Positions 1 through 11,290 of a stretch of 64,000 nucleotides of DNA are shown here, piece by piece. The translations under genes and the position numbers were made by a program. A model generated the notes under the pieces. That model worked only from the letters and a program-made list of their open reading frames with translations, searched no databases and was not told the DNA's origin. The DNA lies in contig JAAONU010000004.1 of assembly GCA_012932295.1 (NCBI GenBank), positions 27,940,304 through 28,004,303 on the forward strand, written 5' to 3'. Every line of letters begins with the position of its first letter. Position 1 is the first letter of the stretch. The stretch is from Cyclina sinensis. Lineage: Eukaryota > Mollusca > Bivalvia > Venerida > Veneridae.

Positions 1-788
1 TAACGTACCGTGCATCGAGAAAACTCAGAAAATCTGAGTTTATTTTCATTCCCATGCTCTTATCTTTGTTTTCTGCTTTATCTTCACTTATAACGAAAGC
101 AGTTGGCAAGAGGCATACTCTTATGAACTTCATGCAAAAAGATTCATCACGTAATTGACCTAACTTTGATTTGACTGAACGACAATATGTGTTATAGGCA
201 AAGCAAATTTAGTACTTACTGTTTTGTAAAACGAAGTCTTATCCTGAAGAACTGTTAAAACTTGAAAAAAACTTAAAAAATGAGTAACACAGAAAAGTAT
301 CTGAAAAAGAGAAGACTTGATATAAATCACTCAAAATGGTATCAAGATATAATAACGTTGTGTGTTTGCAGAAATCGTTAATTTGATTATGGCGTCAAAC
401 TGTGACGTCGTTTTTTTTTTGATGACGACAATTTGACCAGGTTGTTTATTTTATCCTGTCAATTATTTCATATTCGACCCGATAAAGGGGTGCCATATAA
501 ATTTTGCCTTATACGGTACATGTTACGTCACGGACTACTTTTCTGTTTATAATCAGAAGGAAGTGACAAAATTGTTGTTATTACAATCAGAGACGAATTA
601 AAAATAAGATATTTCAATATGTAGATCTTACAATATAGTGATCATTTAAGGAAATAACATTATTGAAACTTTGGACTATTTTTTGTGAATATGTACATCT
701 GGCGGATAACCTTGACATTAGCCTTATTTGCAACACTTTAAAGATAGACTTTCAATATCTTTAGTAAATTATTTCCAAAATGTCAGAT

Positions 789-946
789 GTGACAGAATAA
801 ATAGAATAATAGGTTAGTGTCTTAATTGAGAAAGTTTATCTGACTCGGCTGCGAAATTTCGGCTCACCCGATAAATTCCTACCCCTTGCCAGATATACTT
901 TCTCATATTAAGACACTAACTTATTATTCTCTATTTCTCACGTCAC
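789..946. mobile_element. foldback MITE, about 158 bp
   Basis: The first ~55 bases (789-843) and the last ~57 bases (890-946) are near-perfect inverted complements. Both arms carry GTTAGTGTCTTAAT, GAGAAAGT and TATCTG when read inward, leaving a spacer of about 46 bases. There is no coding capacity. A short element that is almost all inverted repeat is the typical form of a non-autonomous MITE. The superfamily is not assigned because no clear target-site duplication was found. Confidence 0.7.
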
Positions 947-1712
947 GTCACATATAAAGATGACAAAAGAAAGGACCTTTACAAGAACTGTATTCCGTGT
1001 GATCAAATGATTTCAAGAAAGCTAAATCAGTATTTGATGAATTCATTTAAGTATCTATGCAAGGGCTGTTACCAAAATTCACGGATTATATTTATCATGA
1101 TCTAAAACCAAACAGTCTAATTTGATTGGCCAAAAACTGAAGCCCCAGCTAAACTTATAAATGTATGTTCATCCTTCAAATTTAGGCATTTTCCATTTAT
1201 TCAATAGCAGGTAGGCCTTGTTATTTTGCAAATACGTCCTTGCATTTTTTTTCTTGTTGTTGACGTTTATTTACTCTTCTGAGATCACTTAGGTTAATCA
1301 ATCTCATTGAAGAGTCTGTTATCAAAAGAAAGATAGTTTAATACAAATTTGGTCAAATGTCAAGGGTCCCTTGCTCCTTCAAATCTATAATCTTTTGATA
1401 CTTGAAATTCACAGTTTATAGCTTCGGTTATACGCTTAGTTATGACATTATAAATTTTGTTTTACTTATCTTTTTCTAATGAAAGATGTATGCTAGTTCC
1501 TCTCTTTTTTGTGTGTTGGGGGCAACTATGTATCGCTGTATCAGTCCTCAGTGTGGCTTTCAATATGTACTTCTAATCACATTACTTAAAATTAAAATTA
1601 AGATCGAATAAACATTATTTCATTGTACTGTAAAAAGATTCATCGAGCGTTATCTAGGCACCTTGATAGCATATCACAGTTTAAGAATCAATAAGACTCA
1701 ATTATGAGTCCG

Positions 1713-1902
1713 TATTTCAATCAGCAGTGACTATACAATGCCACAGAAACTGTTCAGAGATGAAATAAATAAAACGGAGTGCGACTGAAAGCGAAACAAT
1801 TAAGCTTTTATTTCAATCTGCTGTGACTAAACAATGCTACAAAAACTTTATTTTAAAAGATGAGATAAACAAAACGGAGAGCGACTGAAAGCGAGACAAT
1901 TT
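1713..1902. repeat. tandem duplication, unit about 97-100 bp
   Basis: Two adjacent copies share the blocks ATTTCAATC, GTGACTA-ACAATGC, GATGA-ATAAA and GCGACTGAAAGCG. The copies begin near 1713 and 1810. The duplication lies 170-360 bp upstream of the first coding exon of the EF-hand gene. Confidence 0.6.
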
Positions 1903-2075
1903 ATCTTTTTTATATCTGCACATTTTGGCTGGCTACTTGAGGGTTCATTATAACATATACGGCCCTGAAGGGAGTTACTTCTTTAAATGGTTTAGGTAAC
2001 TCCTTAAAGAATTTGAAGTCTTGTTCTTTATAATGATTTTAACCTTATTTGCCTTTCTCACTCCAGACTGTCGTG

Positions 2076-2122
2076 ATGAAGAGCGTTTATGTTCTTGTTG
2101 CTTTGGTCTGCATGACCTTTGG
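2076..2122 (+). CDS. EF-hand gene exon 1: signal peptide
   Basis: The ATG at 2076 is followed by a hydrophobic run (VYVLVALVCM). The exon ends at a GG|GTAAGT donor in phase 2. The intron runs to the acceptor ATTTCAG at 2485. Confidence 0.85.
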
Positions 2123-5100
2123 GTAAGTTCATTGTAGTATAGAACATTACGGATATATGCATGAATCTAGTCGTGTAATGCCTAGAGTTCAGATCTTGAA
2201 ATATGGGACTGCCATTTTAATGGAAGACGCTTAGGCAGTTTCCAAAACCTTGGTTGATTGGTTATTGCCATACTCTATATCAAGCGGTGTTTTACCACCT
2301 TTGGACATGTAGAGCTCTTAAATTTTGAAATGTTACTCTTGGATTAGAGGAGTACAATTAAATTCAACGGTCTAGGGGGGTTACTATCCTGTCAGATTCT
2401 ATGTTCTATGAATTGAGTTAATGATTCATAACGTAGCTGTTTCCGTTGCTGATCTGCCTTTAAGGATAATCATGATCTATTTCAGTGCTAATTTGGAAGA
2501 CGTGATTAACCAAGCCACAGCTGATACAGACACGAATGGAGACGGAGTTATTTCGGAAGAGGAATTTCAAAATGAATTTATTGCAAAATGGGACAGTGAT
2601 GTTCGTAAGTTGCAAATTTGCTAAATTTCTACTACATTTTCATAAGTTTGATATTCTTTCATCAAATGGATGGGGGACATTAGTGGATTATCTACCCTGA
2701 ATAATCTCTGATATTACATTGGTCCTTCCATTTGGATTCCTCTGCTTTTATAGCTATTTTCTCTTTTGGTATGGTGATAATTAAGCCTAATTATTTGCAA
2801 CAGTGGTAGTCAGATTACACATTAAGTTTAGCAACATGTTTTGTTAACACCATTATCTTTGTTGTTTTTTTCTGATAATCTTATTTTTTTATTTAATATA
2901 TAAGTGAAAATTTTCACAACTAAAAGTCAAGACCATCAAAATAAGAAACAAGGATAAAGTCAGAGGATTCCAACTGGAAGGACCAATGTGCTATTTGGTC
3001 TACCTTTGATGTTATCTGAGTAAAGGAGATAATTTGTTATCAGGAATGTCCCTCATTAACTGTATGTAGGGAAAGTATTATCGTGAATATATGAAATATG
3101 TTAATATTTACTATTGACGTCGCCGCGAAATTTTAAAAAGTGTATACAGTTGTTCCTCGATGGTTCGATCTCACTTCACTCGAATTCCCTGATCGCTCGA
3201 AGTTGAGACAAAGTCCCATTTTTCCCCATTAATTTTTTCTATTACAATTATACACATTGCTCGAAATTTTATGGCTTGAACTTCTTCATTGCTCGAGGTG
3301 TTTGTAAGGATCCGACTTGCTTACGACAGAGCTGTCACGCTTTGGGAAAGCTCATAAGCTCTTAAGGAAGCATGTTTTAGGACATATGTGCGACTGCAAA
3401 CTTGTAAAGTTGAAACAGGGTTGGTAACCATCTTAATCGCTTACAGAGTATGATGAAGATTTTTATTTCGAATGATGGTACTTGTTTTAGCGACGTACGT
3501 TCGAAGCGCCTGTGTATTCATCGAATTTTAAAGAGGTAGACAAAAAATTGAAGTATATTTCTTACATAAAAAAATTTTAAAAGCATTTTAGGCATATTGC
3601 ATAATATATCCAAACTATTACTTTCAAATTACAGAATATCATAAAATGAAAAAAAAAAATAACTTGCTCTCAGGTGTGAAGAATTCTGCTTAATTGCACA
3701 ATTTCTATTTATAGCATCTGATGGTGCCCTCTCTAAACACGATTTTGTGAACGGATGGACGAAATATTACGGTGATAACCACCACGACACTGCCACTTTC
3801 TTTGATAATCTCGACTATAATGGCGATCAGTTTCTCACTGTTGATGATATTCATGCTCACTGGATAATACTAGACACTGATGGTAAGGATGAGTTTTCAT
3901 AACCGAGATCGGGGGTTGGCAAAACAGATAACTTTGCGCTTTAAAGCAGCATTTCACAAATTTCATAAAAAACTGTCTAAGTTTCCTGAATAAAAGGTAT
4001 TTTATGTATAATCCTGCTCTTACTTTGGTGCAAAAACGAAGAAAATGCTTTTTATAAGCTTGAACAACTTTGACCTCCTAATGCGAAAACGAAAGTAAAA
4101 TTCTGGTTTACATATGAAAATCCGCCTTCGGATCATTCGGATAGATTCGAACAACAAGAAAATCAATAAACATGGCGTCGAGTAGCAGTTCAGTAAGTTG
4201 TTTTCCAATAATTATTCATCGTTCATTTTGGCATTAACGACGTTTAAGCATTTGACAATCTCTCAAATGTGTTAATCGAATTTTTTATTGTGTAAGGATG
4301 TCTTGTATTTCTATTTTTCAACTCCCTCTTTCGACGCTATTCTCTCTTCTTCCGATTTCTGTTTTAATCTTGCGTTCCAACATGTGTCTTTCTACCTGGT
4401 TTTTCCAGTGCTGATTTGATAGCCTATGCGCATGTGCGAACTAAATTTAGTATTCATTAGCATATTAAAAGTTCGTATACGAACTTTAGTAATGCCGAGG
4501 GATTTTCCCTTGAAAATAATCATTTCTAAACAGATTTTGTTCAAATTTAAGCCATAAGTGTGGAAAGGGTTATGCAAACGCTAAGATTACCTAAACTTGT
4601 TGTCCTCACAAAAATATTTTCATTTATTTCTGAAATGCTGCTTTAAGGCGACTTTACATTTTAAAGAATTTGTTCAGTCTATGCTAGCATACGGAGAAAT
4701 GTTGTCATGCGCTGCCATACTCCTAAGTTTGTTTGCAGATCGTGATAAATTTGTTTTTATTTGTTGAATTTCGTTGGTGGTGTTGTTCACTCTGTACGTC
4801 GAAAAATGGAATGCACAAGTATTTTCAACGAGTCAGCCTAAATTTTTGTAAACTCAATACGAATATTTTGTTCCTACGTCGTAAGATAATAGTTAGGCAC
4901 CGGTACAGTCTCTCTCTTCTTACCAAAGCTAGCTACTTCTTAACAAACTTATGTTCACCATGTAACGGATTACTAAAGGTCTTCCGACGTAAACTTGCGT
5001 TCCTAGTACGAACTGATTCCAGTTCGATGGCGTATTGTTTACAATGTGTCTACCTGTCTGCCACTCGTTGACGTAAATAGATCGTCCGTCCAACGTGCTA

Positions 5101-7244
5101 ACGATTGTGTTCCGTGCATGACATGTTCTTACCTTTCAAGTACAATATCGCTAGTATTCATCCTGTGTATTTTTGCGTAGGCTTGTTGACCTACACATTT
5201 GGGTATAAACGGATATGTTTCAGTATCCTTCGACAGTTCTAGTGAGAATTTCGAACGGTTCAAATCTATATTCTATGTTGTGGGGGATTATGCAACATAC
5301 AGAAAGCATCCCATTCTAGAGACACTTAACATTAATTCATGCTGAAGGTACAGCACTGATATACACAAATATTTCGTTTATTTTGACATTTTTTCTGACA
5401 CTGAATTCAAGCGCCAGTAATTTTTTTCATGAAGAACGCCTTTTACTTTATGACTTCCTATGTGATGACACTATCACTTTTAGTCCTCACACTGAAATTA
5501 TCATGCCTCATTCATGATACTTAAGAGCGCTGATAACACTTAACTATAACACTAATTTCTAGATATCATCTGAAGTAAAACTGAGGTTCTGACTGAAAAT
5601 GCGGGGTTGAACTTTAACATTTTCAATCAAATATTTGCTTTTCATGATGGAATATATCTTTTTATTAAGTGATCATATCTTTGCTTAAACTATTTCTATG
5701 TTTTCCAAATTGATCATTATCATATAAAAGTTTTTTCTTTACGATAATGGACATAATAATGAAGAAAATGTATATTTAGTCTCCTCTTACAGCTAACAAC
5801 ATAATTACAACTGATGAATTCAGAGACTTCATCATAAAGGTAGGTATCTTTTCATTACATGTACATAAACGGAAATAGTACTTTACAACTACAGTCTGTT
5901 TCTAAGTTATAAGCCTTTCCAAAGCAAATGACGATCAATGGAATTCAATGTATTATGAAACATTCAATCAAGTAACTATGCCGCTCATGATAACGACTCT
6001 TTTAACATTCATGTCTACGGTTTCCGCGACTCGAGTTACCTCCCGTATCATATTGACTGCCCTAGTGATTTTTACACCGAACATCGATAAATAGACAGGT
6101 CTTTAACAGTTTCTTGTTCAGTACAGTTAGGTAAATAGACAAAAACAGCATGTTAATAGTGGATGAGTCGCCAGGCAAGTCTAAATGAGATTTTCAACTG
6201 TTAACGCGTCCAGGTTTATCTCCATATCGTCTTGAACTGTATCTGTGAACCTTCTTTTTCGTATCAAGAAGCCACGTCAACTATATATATAATGATAGTT
6301 AATTGAACGATAAATAATTAAAAGTTCATGCCTTTTTCGAACCATTTTCACAAGTTTTTCGAATACAGCAAATACATTTTTTTTTCTGAAACGGCACGTT
6401 CAATGTCTTGGACCATAACTCGACTACATGTATTTGTTTCTAAGAAAATAATCGTCATATAAGGTGTAATACAGTATTTTTCTGCACATTTTAATGAAAA
6501 TCTTAAACAAGATATTGGAAATGTTACTTGAACCAAATACAAAATTAATATGCTAAATAAAGAGTTCGTTGCAGGACATGACTTTCTAATAATGTGAAGA
6601 GGTTCTTGCATCTCTAAGGAGATATTATAAATAGGAAGTCTGATTAACACTGTGGACAAATATAATACAAGGCAGAATCTATGGGTTAATCCCATGATGG
6701 AAGTTTGTCATGAAAAATCATGCACAGCTAAATATAAAAGTTATTCCTTTTTTTCGAGTTTCATGAAAATCTCCAAATGTATTTTGGAGAAAATAGTCAG
6801 ACCTCACTCAAAATACTTACAATAGTAACAAATAAGTCATAATTCAGCTGAACATTGCCAAAGAGAAAACAGCAATACAGTAGCACAGACTTGCTCAAGT
6901 TAGCTTTATCTTTGTTCTCTCTGTGGCAGACAGTGGGGGCAAAAGCACTGAACATTTTCCGCGAGGAAGTTGAATATTGTGACTATGAACTAGACTCTCA
7001 TGTCCTATACTTCATTATCATACATTATTCCAGAGATAGAGTACTTAAGACCCTTAGTTCTATCATATCGTTGACACAATAATCTGTATGTAATGTTGTA
7101 CGATTTACCCTCCACCCCCCCCCCCCCCCCACTACACACACACACACACACACCACATATCTTAAAGATACTAAAATGTGCTACTTTTCCTTTCAGATGC
7201 ACCCATGCGGACAGCACGGACACTTTGGCTGTACAGCGAATTAG
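2076..7244 (+). CDS. secreted four-EF-hand calcium-binding protein, 5 exons, 142 aa
   Basis: Exons 2076-2122, 2486-2604, 3715-3882, 5793-5839 and 7197-7244 join with GT-AG introns and one continuous frame (429 nt including TAG). Residues 1-16 (MKSVYVLVALVCMTFG) form a signal peptide, so the protein is probably secreted or in the secretory pathway. Four EF-hand loops follow: residues 31-42 (DTNGDGVISEEE, canonical), 54-65 (DVPSDGALSKHD), 89-100 (DYNGDQFLTVDD) and 109-120 (DTDANNIITTDE). Loops 3 and 4 lack the usual Gly at position 6, and loops 2 and 3 end in Asp, so affinities may differ. The tail HPCGQHGHFGC is His/Cys-rich. Known family role: calcium binding. Molluscs use secreted EF-hand proteins in haemolymph, mantle and shell fluids, but the role here is inference. 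The start is the only ATG before the hydrophobic run. Confidence 0.88.
2486..2604 (+). CDS. EF-hand gene exon 2: first EF-hand
   Basis: The exon opens after ATTTCAG and ends before GTAAGT in phase 1. It encodes the canonical loop DTNGDGVISEEE and starts the second hand. Confidence 0.9.
3715..3882 (+). CDS. EF-hand gene exon 3: second and third EF-hands
   Basis: The acceptor is ATTTATAG and the donor GTAAGG; both ends are phase 1. The exon carries most of loop 2 and all of loop 3 (DYNGDQFLTVDD), and ends inside loop 4. Confidence 0.88.
3945..4642. mobile_element. TTAA-flanked MITE (piggyBac-like target site)
   Basis: The element is bounded by TTAA at 3941-3944 and 4643-4646. The ends are inverted: left AGCAGCATTTCACAAAT, and right read inward AGCAGCATTTCAGAAAT. 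It is about 698 bp with no transposase. TTAA target duplication is the hallmark of piggyBac-type transposition; the family call is inference. It lies in intron 3 of the EF-hand gene. Confidence 0.72.
5793..5839 (+). CDS. EF-hand gene exon 4: rest of fourth EF-hand
   Basis: A 47-nt exon between CTCTTACAG and GTAGGT completes loop 4 and its exiting helix (TTDEFRDFIIK). It ends in phase 0. Confidence 0.85.
7115..7153. repeat. poly-C / (CA)n microsatellite
   Basis: A run of C is followed by (CA)n, inside the last intron of the EF-hand gene, about 45 bp before the terminal exon's acceptor. Confidence 0.95.
7197..7244 (+). CDS. EF-hand gene exon 5: His/Cys-rich tail and stop
   Basis: After the acceptor CCTTTCAG the phase-0 frame reads MHPCGQHGHFGCTAN and stops at TAG. 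The pyrimidine tract, phase and short Cys/His tail support it as the terminal exon. No AATAAA lies close downstream. Confidence 0.75.
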   Translation: MHPCGQHGHFGCTAN

Positions 7245-7976
7245 GACGGCTGGAGACCATATTACGTTGTTTCGTGTCCCTTCTGTAATATAAACGAAAC
7301 CAAGACACCTTTTGGTGCCTTCTGAAACAAAATGTTGTTGTTTTTTTATCCAAGAACGCCTTGTGACTATTTCAATACTATTTTTAAACAGTTCCCTTAT
7401 ATAGTACAAGTATTAGGAAACTACGTTGACTGGTCCAACCTCTGTAGCTAGTATGACTTAAACATCTCGAAAGGGTTGGTTATAAATGGTTGTAGTATAC
7501 TAAGTTCAGGAAGAAAATGCAAACATTCAAGTCCTTAAACCTTTCATTTTAGCTTGTGTATGGCATCTGTAAAAGAGTGCGTAGTTTAAAGCTCAATTGA
7601 AGAAATTTTAGTTATCACACATTTCAAAAAAGCAATCGAAAACAACTTCTGAATTAAAAGTTTCCGGGATATCCCCTATCCCCTCTACCCCCTATCCCCT
7701 CTATCCCCTTCCCGAGGAAGAATCAGGACGAGGAGACCCTGCAAACAATTATGAAAAATATTCTAAGGATAGGATGAAATTTTTCATTCACGTAAGATTT
7801 CTAAGGAAATTACCTTCAGATCGAAGACGACAATTTTTAGCATACTTATTCTCATATTGGATGTTTTAAAGCGTGCAATCATTTAATCTTTAAACTCCAT
7901 TAATCAGATATCATGCACACGTAGTGAATCATCTTTTGTCCAAAAAATGTTGAAATTATTTTCTGTCTGAAATTAC
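7245..7976. other. 3' flank of EF-hand gene; no further gene seen
   Basis: This should hold the 3' UTR of the EF-hand gene. A short pyrimidine-rich simple repeat built from TATCCCC/CTCTACCCC units lies at about 7668-7714. Nothing else is recognisable. Confidence 0.5.
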
Positions 7977-7980
7977 TTAA

Positions 7981-8415
7981 AGGGGCTGTGCTCCAGATGA
8001 CAAAAAAGGAAAGTTTTCTTGTATTATAAATTTTTTGTAATATTTATGACTAATGCTTAAAAACTAACTTATTGACAAAAAAATAAGTCAGATAATCACA
8101 TTATAAATTGTTTTTTTTTTTCCATTCATAGTGCTATGCCGTAACGCGACGTTATAACTATATCGTATAACATTTAAAGTAAATAATTGTTATTTCAGTT
8201 GCAGTGATAGTGGTGACAGTAAAAGCATTGGAATAATTTTGTTAACATGAGGGTCCAGAGTTCAAATCAAGTTGAAGCGAATATTTTTGTTGTTGTTCTT
8301 TTTTGACTGTTATAATCAGTTTTGAAGTAAAATATCATGTTGTTATAATCTCACGGCATCTAGATATTTAATTTATGTAAAAAAAAATTAATATCAAATC
8401 TGGAGTACAGCTCCT
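7981..8415. mobile_element. TTAA-flanked MITE, 435 bp
   Basis: TTAA occurs at 7977-7980 and 8416-8419. The termini are inverted: left AGGGGCTGTGCTCCAGAT, right read inward AGGAGCTGTACTCCAGAT. There is no coding capacity. Both the target site and the short TIR resemble those of the MITE at 3945-4642, but the TIR sequence differs, so it is a separate family. Confidence 0.78.
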
Positions 8416-8419
8416 TTAA

Positions 8420-9046
8420 GGTACGAAAACATTATTATCCTTGTTCTGTACATTATGTAGGATTGTATGACAATAGAATATGCAGTATCTTCTACATTGT
8501 GGGGTGGGGCCGGAGGGGAGGAGTCAAATTCAAATCTAGTTATAGATTGTATTGACGCTAGTATACATATACCAAGAAAAAAGTCAAAATCTCAACAAGT
8601 CAAGAAAATTACAAGTGGAATTAAATGGCTTCTAAGAAATTTCAAAAAAAGTGTTAATAAGGGTATGCATTATAGGTGAAGCTTCGAAGGATGCTTTCGC
8701 AATAATAAGGTATTCGTTTTTTAATATTTAAACTAAACAAAATCACACCAGCAGCCGTTGTTTTATCTCGTGTCTTCGTGAGAATTCATTTACCTTCTTC
8801 CTTTTTCTTCATTTCATATAAAAAAGATCTGACAAGCTATTGTGCCATCCATTCAAACCTCATGCCATCGACTATAATTCGTGTTTGCATTCTTTATCAA
8901 AGACACTTTATACGTGAATTATCAAAGTTAATATCACAGGAAAAACCATTTCTTTCCGAAACAGTAAGCACGCCACTTATTCTAATCTATTAAAAATAGA
9001 TCGGAAACGTTCTGTGACAAGCCTGAAACACCTGTCAGAGTACTAG
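8420..9046. other. spacer without recognised gene
   Basis: Short open frames occur (for example 8467-8679, + strand), but none shows a motif, signal peptide or supporting splice pattern I can recognise. Confidence 0.4.
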
Positions 9047-9048
9047 TA

Positions 9049-10087
9049 CGAGGGTTGTTTGATAAATTCGCGGACAAGGTGTATTATGAAGGAAAATGAC
9101 AAAATACACATATGAAATTTATATGTGCTGGTTCCTTGATTCAATACAAATACGAGATATAAAACCACTGTAAATTAGCAATATAAACTATGACCATATA
9201 AAACAAATGGTACATAATTATACATTCCACGGAGCGTGACGTCGTAAATATCAATGAACTTCAACGTCAGAAAATAAACGTTTGTTCATTTCTCAACATA
9301 GTTATCTGACCGAGCAATGCATTTCTCGAGACGACGGATCCACTGGTCATAAATGGAAGCATACCAGCTCTCAGGAAAAGATGACCCAATGGAACGAACC
9401 TTCAAACTGAGTTCAGTGCCTGTTTCAAATCGCAAACCTTGCAATTAACGCTTCAATTCAGGAAAAAATTCTGAAACCCATGGCCGCAAGATCTGGCGAA
9501 TATGGCGTCCATTGCGAAATCTTTCATGCTATTTGAAAACAATACTTCTACAACATCGTGTTGATTGTGTTTCCTGTAGCAATTTGAATGTTTCCGTTGG
9601 TGTGTGGCCCAGGTTAACGCAAAACGTAATACTCACCCTTGTTTCAACGTCTAAAGTTGACGTCATTATTTTCTGTGTCATATAGAAATAATTGCCTTAA
9701 CGGTGGATATAAACAGGATACGTCGTAGTCTGGATTACCTGCCCCTGACACTACGTTACTACTAATCGCAGTATAGAAGTCAGGGAACCAGACTAGATAC
9801 GTCGTTGAAATTTACAGGAAATGACGTTGACATTGATTTATATGACGTTACCAATTCACGCGATAATATGACGTTCGGGCATGCTTTGAATGACACGTTT
9901 ATATACTGATTTATGTAATTTACGGAGTGCTCTGTGTAGCGGTATCATGGCATTATTGTTAAAGAAAATAACCATTTTAAAATTGAAACTGTTTTAAAAA
10001 TAGAAAACTTTTTTTGGTGAACATGAAATATTATAACTTGCAAGTTTGATTAGCGCCTTAGTCCGCGAACTTATCAAGCAACCCTCG
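9049..10087 (-). mobile_element. mariner-like transposon, internally deleted (1039 bp)
   Basis: The termini are inverted repeats, CGAGGGTTGTTTGATAAAT on the left and CGAGGGTTGCTTGATAAGT on the right, with GTTCGCGGAC-like continuation. TA dinucleotides at 9047-9048 and 10088-10089 are the expected target duplication. The TIR sequence and the transposase remnant inside (- strand) place it in mariner (IS630/Tc1/mariner). Intact mariners are about 1.3 kb, so the amino-terminal half of the transposase is missing or decayed. Confidence 0.87.
9286..9620 (-). pseudogene. mariner transposase C-terminal remnant
   Basis: Read on the - strand, the piece contains TPYSPDLA, the motif holding the third catalytic Asp of the mariner DD34D triad. 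After frame changes it contains WIRRLEKCIARSDNYVEK followed by a TGA at 9286-9288, the usual carboxyl end of mariner transposases. Several stops and at least one frameshift interrupt it, and the first two catalytic Asp regions are not recognisable. Non-functional. Confidence 0.82.
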
Positions 10088-11064
10088 TATAAGAAGTCAA
10101 GAAACACACTAATTTTCTGAAAAAAATAGCCTTTTAATTGAAAGTTCCAGTACAAATTCATGATGACGTAAGAAACGTTTTGAGTTTTATGATAGATACC
10201 TTGAAATGACACAGTATGTAACATTTTTATAGGGTGATGAATTACGTTAAATGGGTTCTTGCACAAAAAGTATCAATTACCAAAGGAAATGCGCTCAGTA
10301 ATAGTGAGTGTAATCTGTACTTCTGAATTTTTCACAAAATATACCTTAAATCTCAAAATTTTCACCCAGGTTTATTTTTTTAAGTATGACCAATATGTGC
10401 AAAAAGTAACACCTGAAGAACACTTTGGACTAAAGTTAAGAGTTCATAAACGTCAAAAAAAGTTTTGCTCTCTATAATTTAACGAAACAACGTTTTTCTT
10501 AAGATTTAATCATAAATTTTGAGTCAACTGAACATTAAAACTTTATCATGGTTTCAAACATGCAGAATAACTTTTATTTATGTAAGATGGGTATCAGGCT
10601 AACTTTGAAAAAATACTTTGTACATTTTATATATATTCAATTTTTGTGCTTTCCAGCTCGAGCACCATTGTAAGAAAATGGTGAGAGAACACATTGTTTC
10701 TTGGACAGACATGCTGAAGCCTATCACAGTTTTGAACATTTACTGGTTGAAGAATTCATGCGCAGAAGTGCAGTGGGGGAGTTATTATTACAATGATGAT
10801 GATGATGTGCTGTTAGTTTCTAAGAAACACTTGCTCAAAACTTGAACTTGTCTGGTTGCCCTTTTAAGGAGCTTTCAACAATTGAAGAACAACTTCGTAC
10901 TTCATACTTGTGAAACAAACGCTGAAATTTACAAGACAGTGAAATTCTTTTAAGCATGTGTAAATGGGAAAAGATATTATGGCATAAGAACATAAAAAGT
11001 AAAATTTGTTTATTATAATTATATTAAATACATAGTTATCTCTTTCCGCCCCCTACGCTCCCCA

Positions 11065-11130
11065 ACCCCACCCCCCCCCCCCCCCCCCGCACACACACAC
11101 GCACACGCATACACTCACACATTTATCATA
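11065..11130. repeat. poly-C / (CA)n microsatellite
   Basis: A C-rich run is followed by imperfect (CA)n. Confidence 0.95.
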
Positions 11131-11225
11131 TTGAGCTTTGTGACTTCCTGTGTACAATTACCTTTTTCACGATCTCCCGCAGAAGGTCGCGGAGAAGACA
11201 GTCTTGACTAGTTGGCCTACTCAAC

Positions 11226-11227
<2 letters not shown>

Positions 11228-11280
<53 letters not shown>

Positions 11281-11290
11281 TTTGTGTGTG
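11228..11290. repeat. (GT)n microsatellite
   Basis: About 24 consecutive GT units are followed by a TTTG-interrupted tail. Open frames on both strands here encode only dipeptide repeats and are not genes. Confidence 0.97.

Larger units (their letters stand above)
1..2075. other. 5' flank with no gene seen
   Basis: No convincing coding exon is visible here. The stretch is AT-rich and holds a foldback MITE (789-946) and a twofold tandem duplication (1713-1902), both listed separately. The rest should contain the promoter of the EF-hand gene that starts at 2076, but I could not single out a core promoter element with confidence. Confidence 0.6.

Noticed and set aside
6348..6695. 115-codon open frame on the - strand inside an EF-hand gene intron
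   Set aside because: No recognisable motif, AT-driven composition, and no supporting splice sites.
10618..10845. Alternative terminal exon for the EF-hand gene (after TTTCCAG, phase 0)
   Set aside because: The frame is open to a stop, but it lies beyond a mariner insertion, has Asp runs from a (GAT)n tract, and the exon at 7197 fits better.
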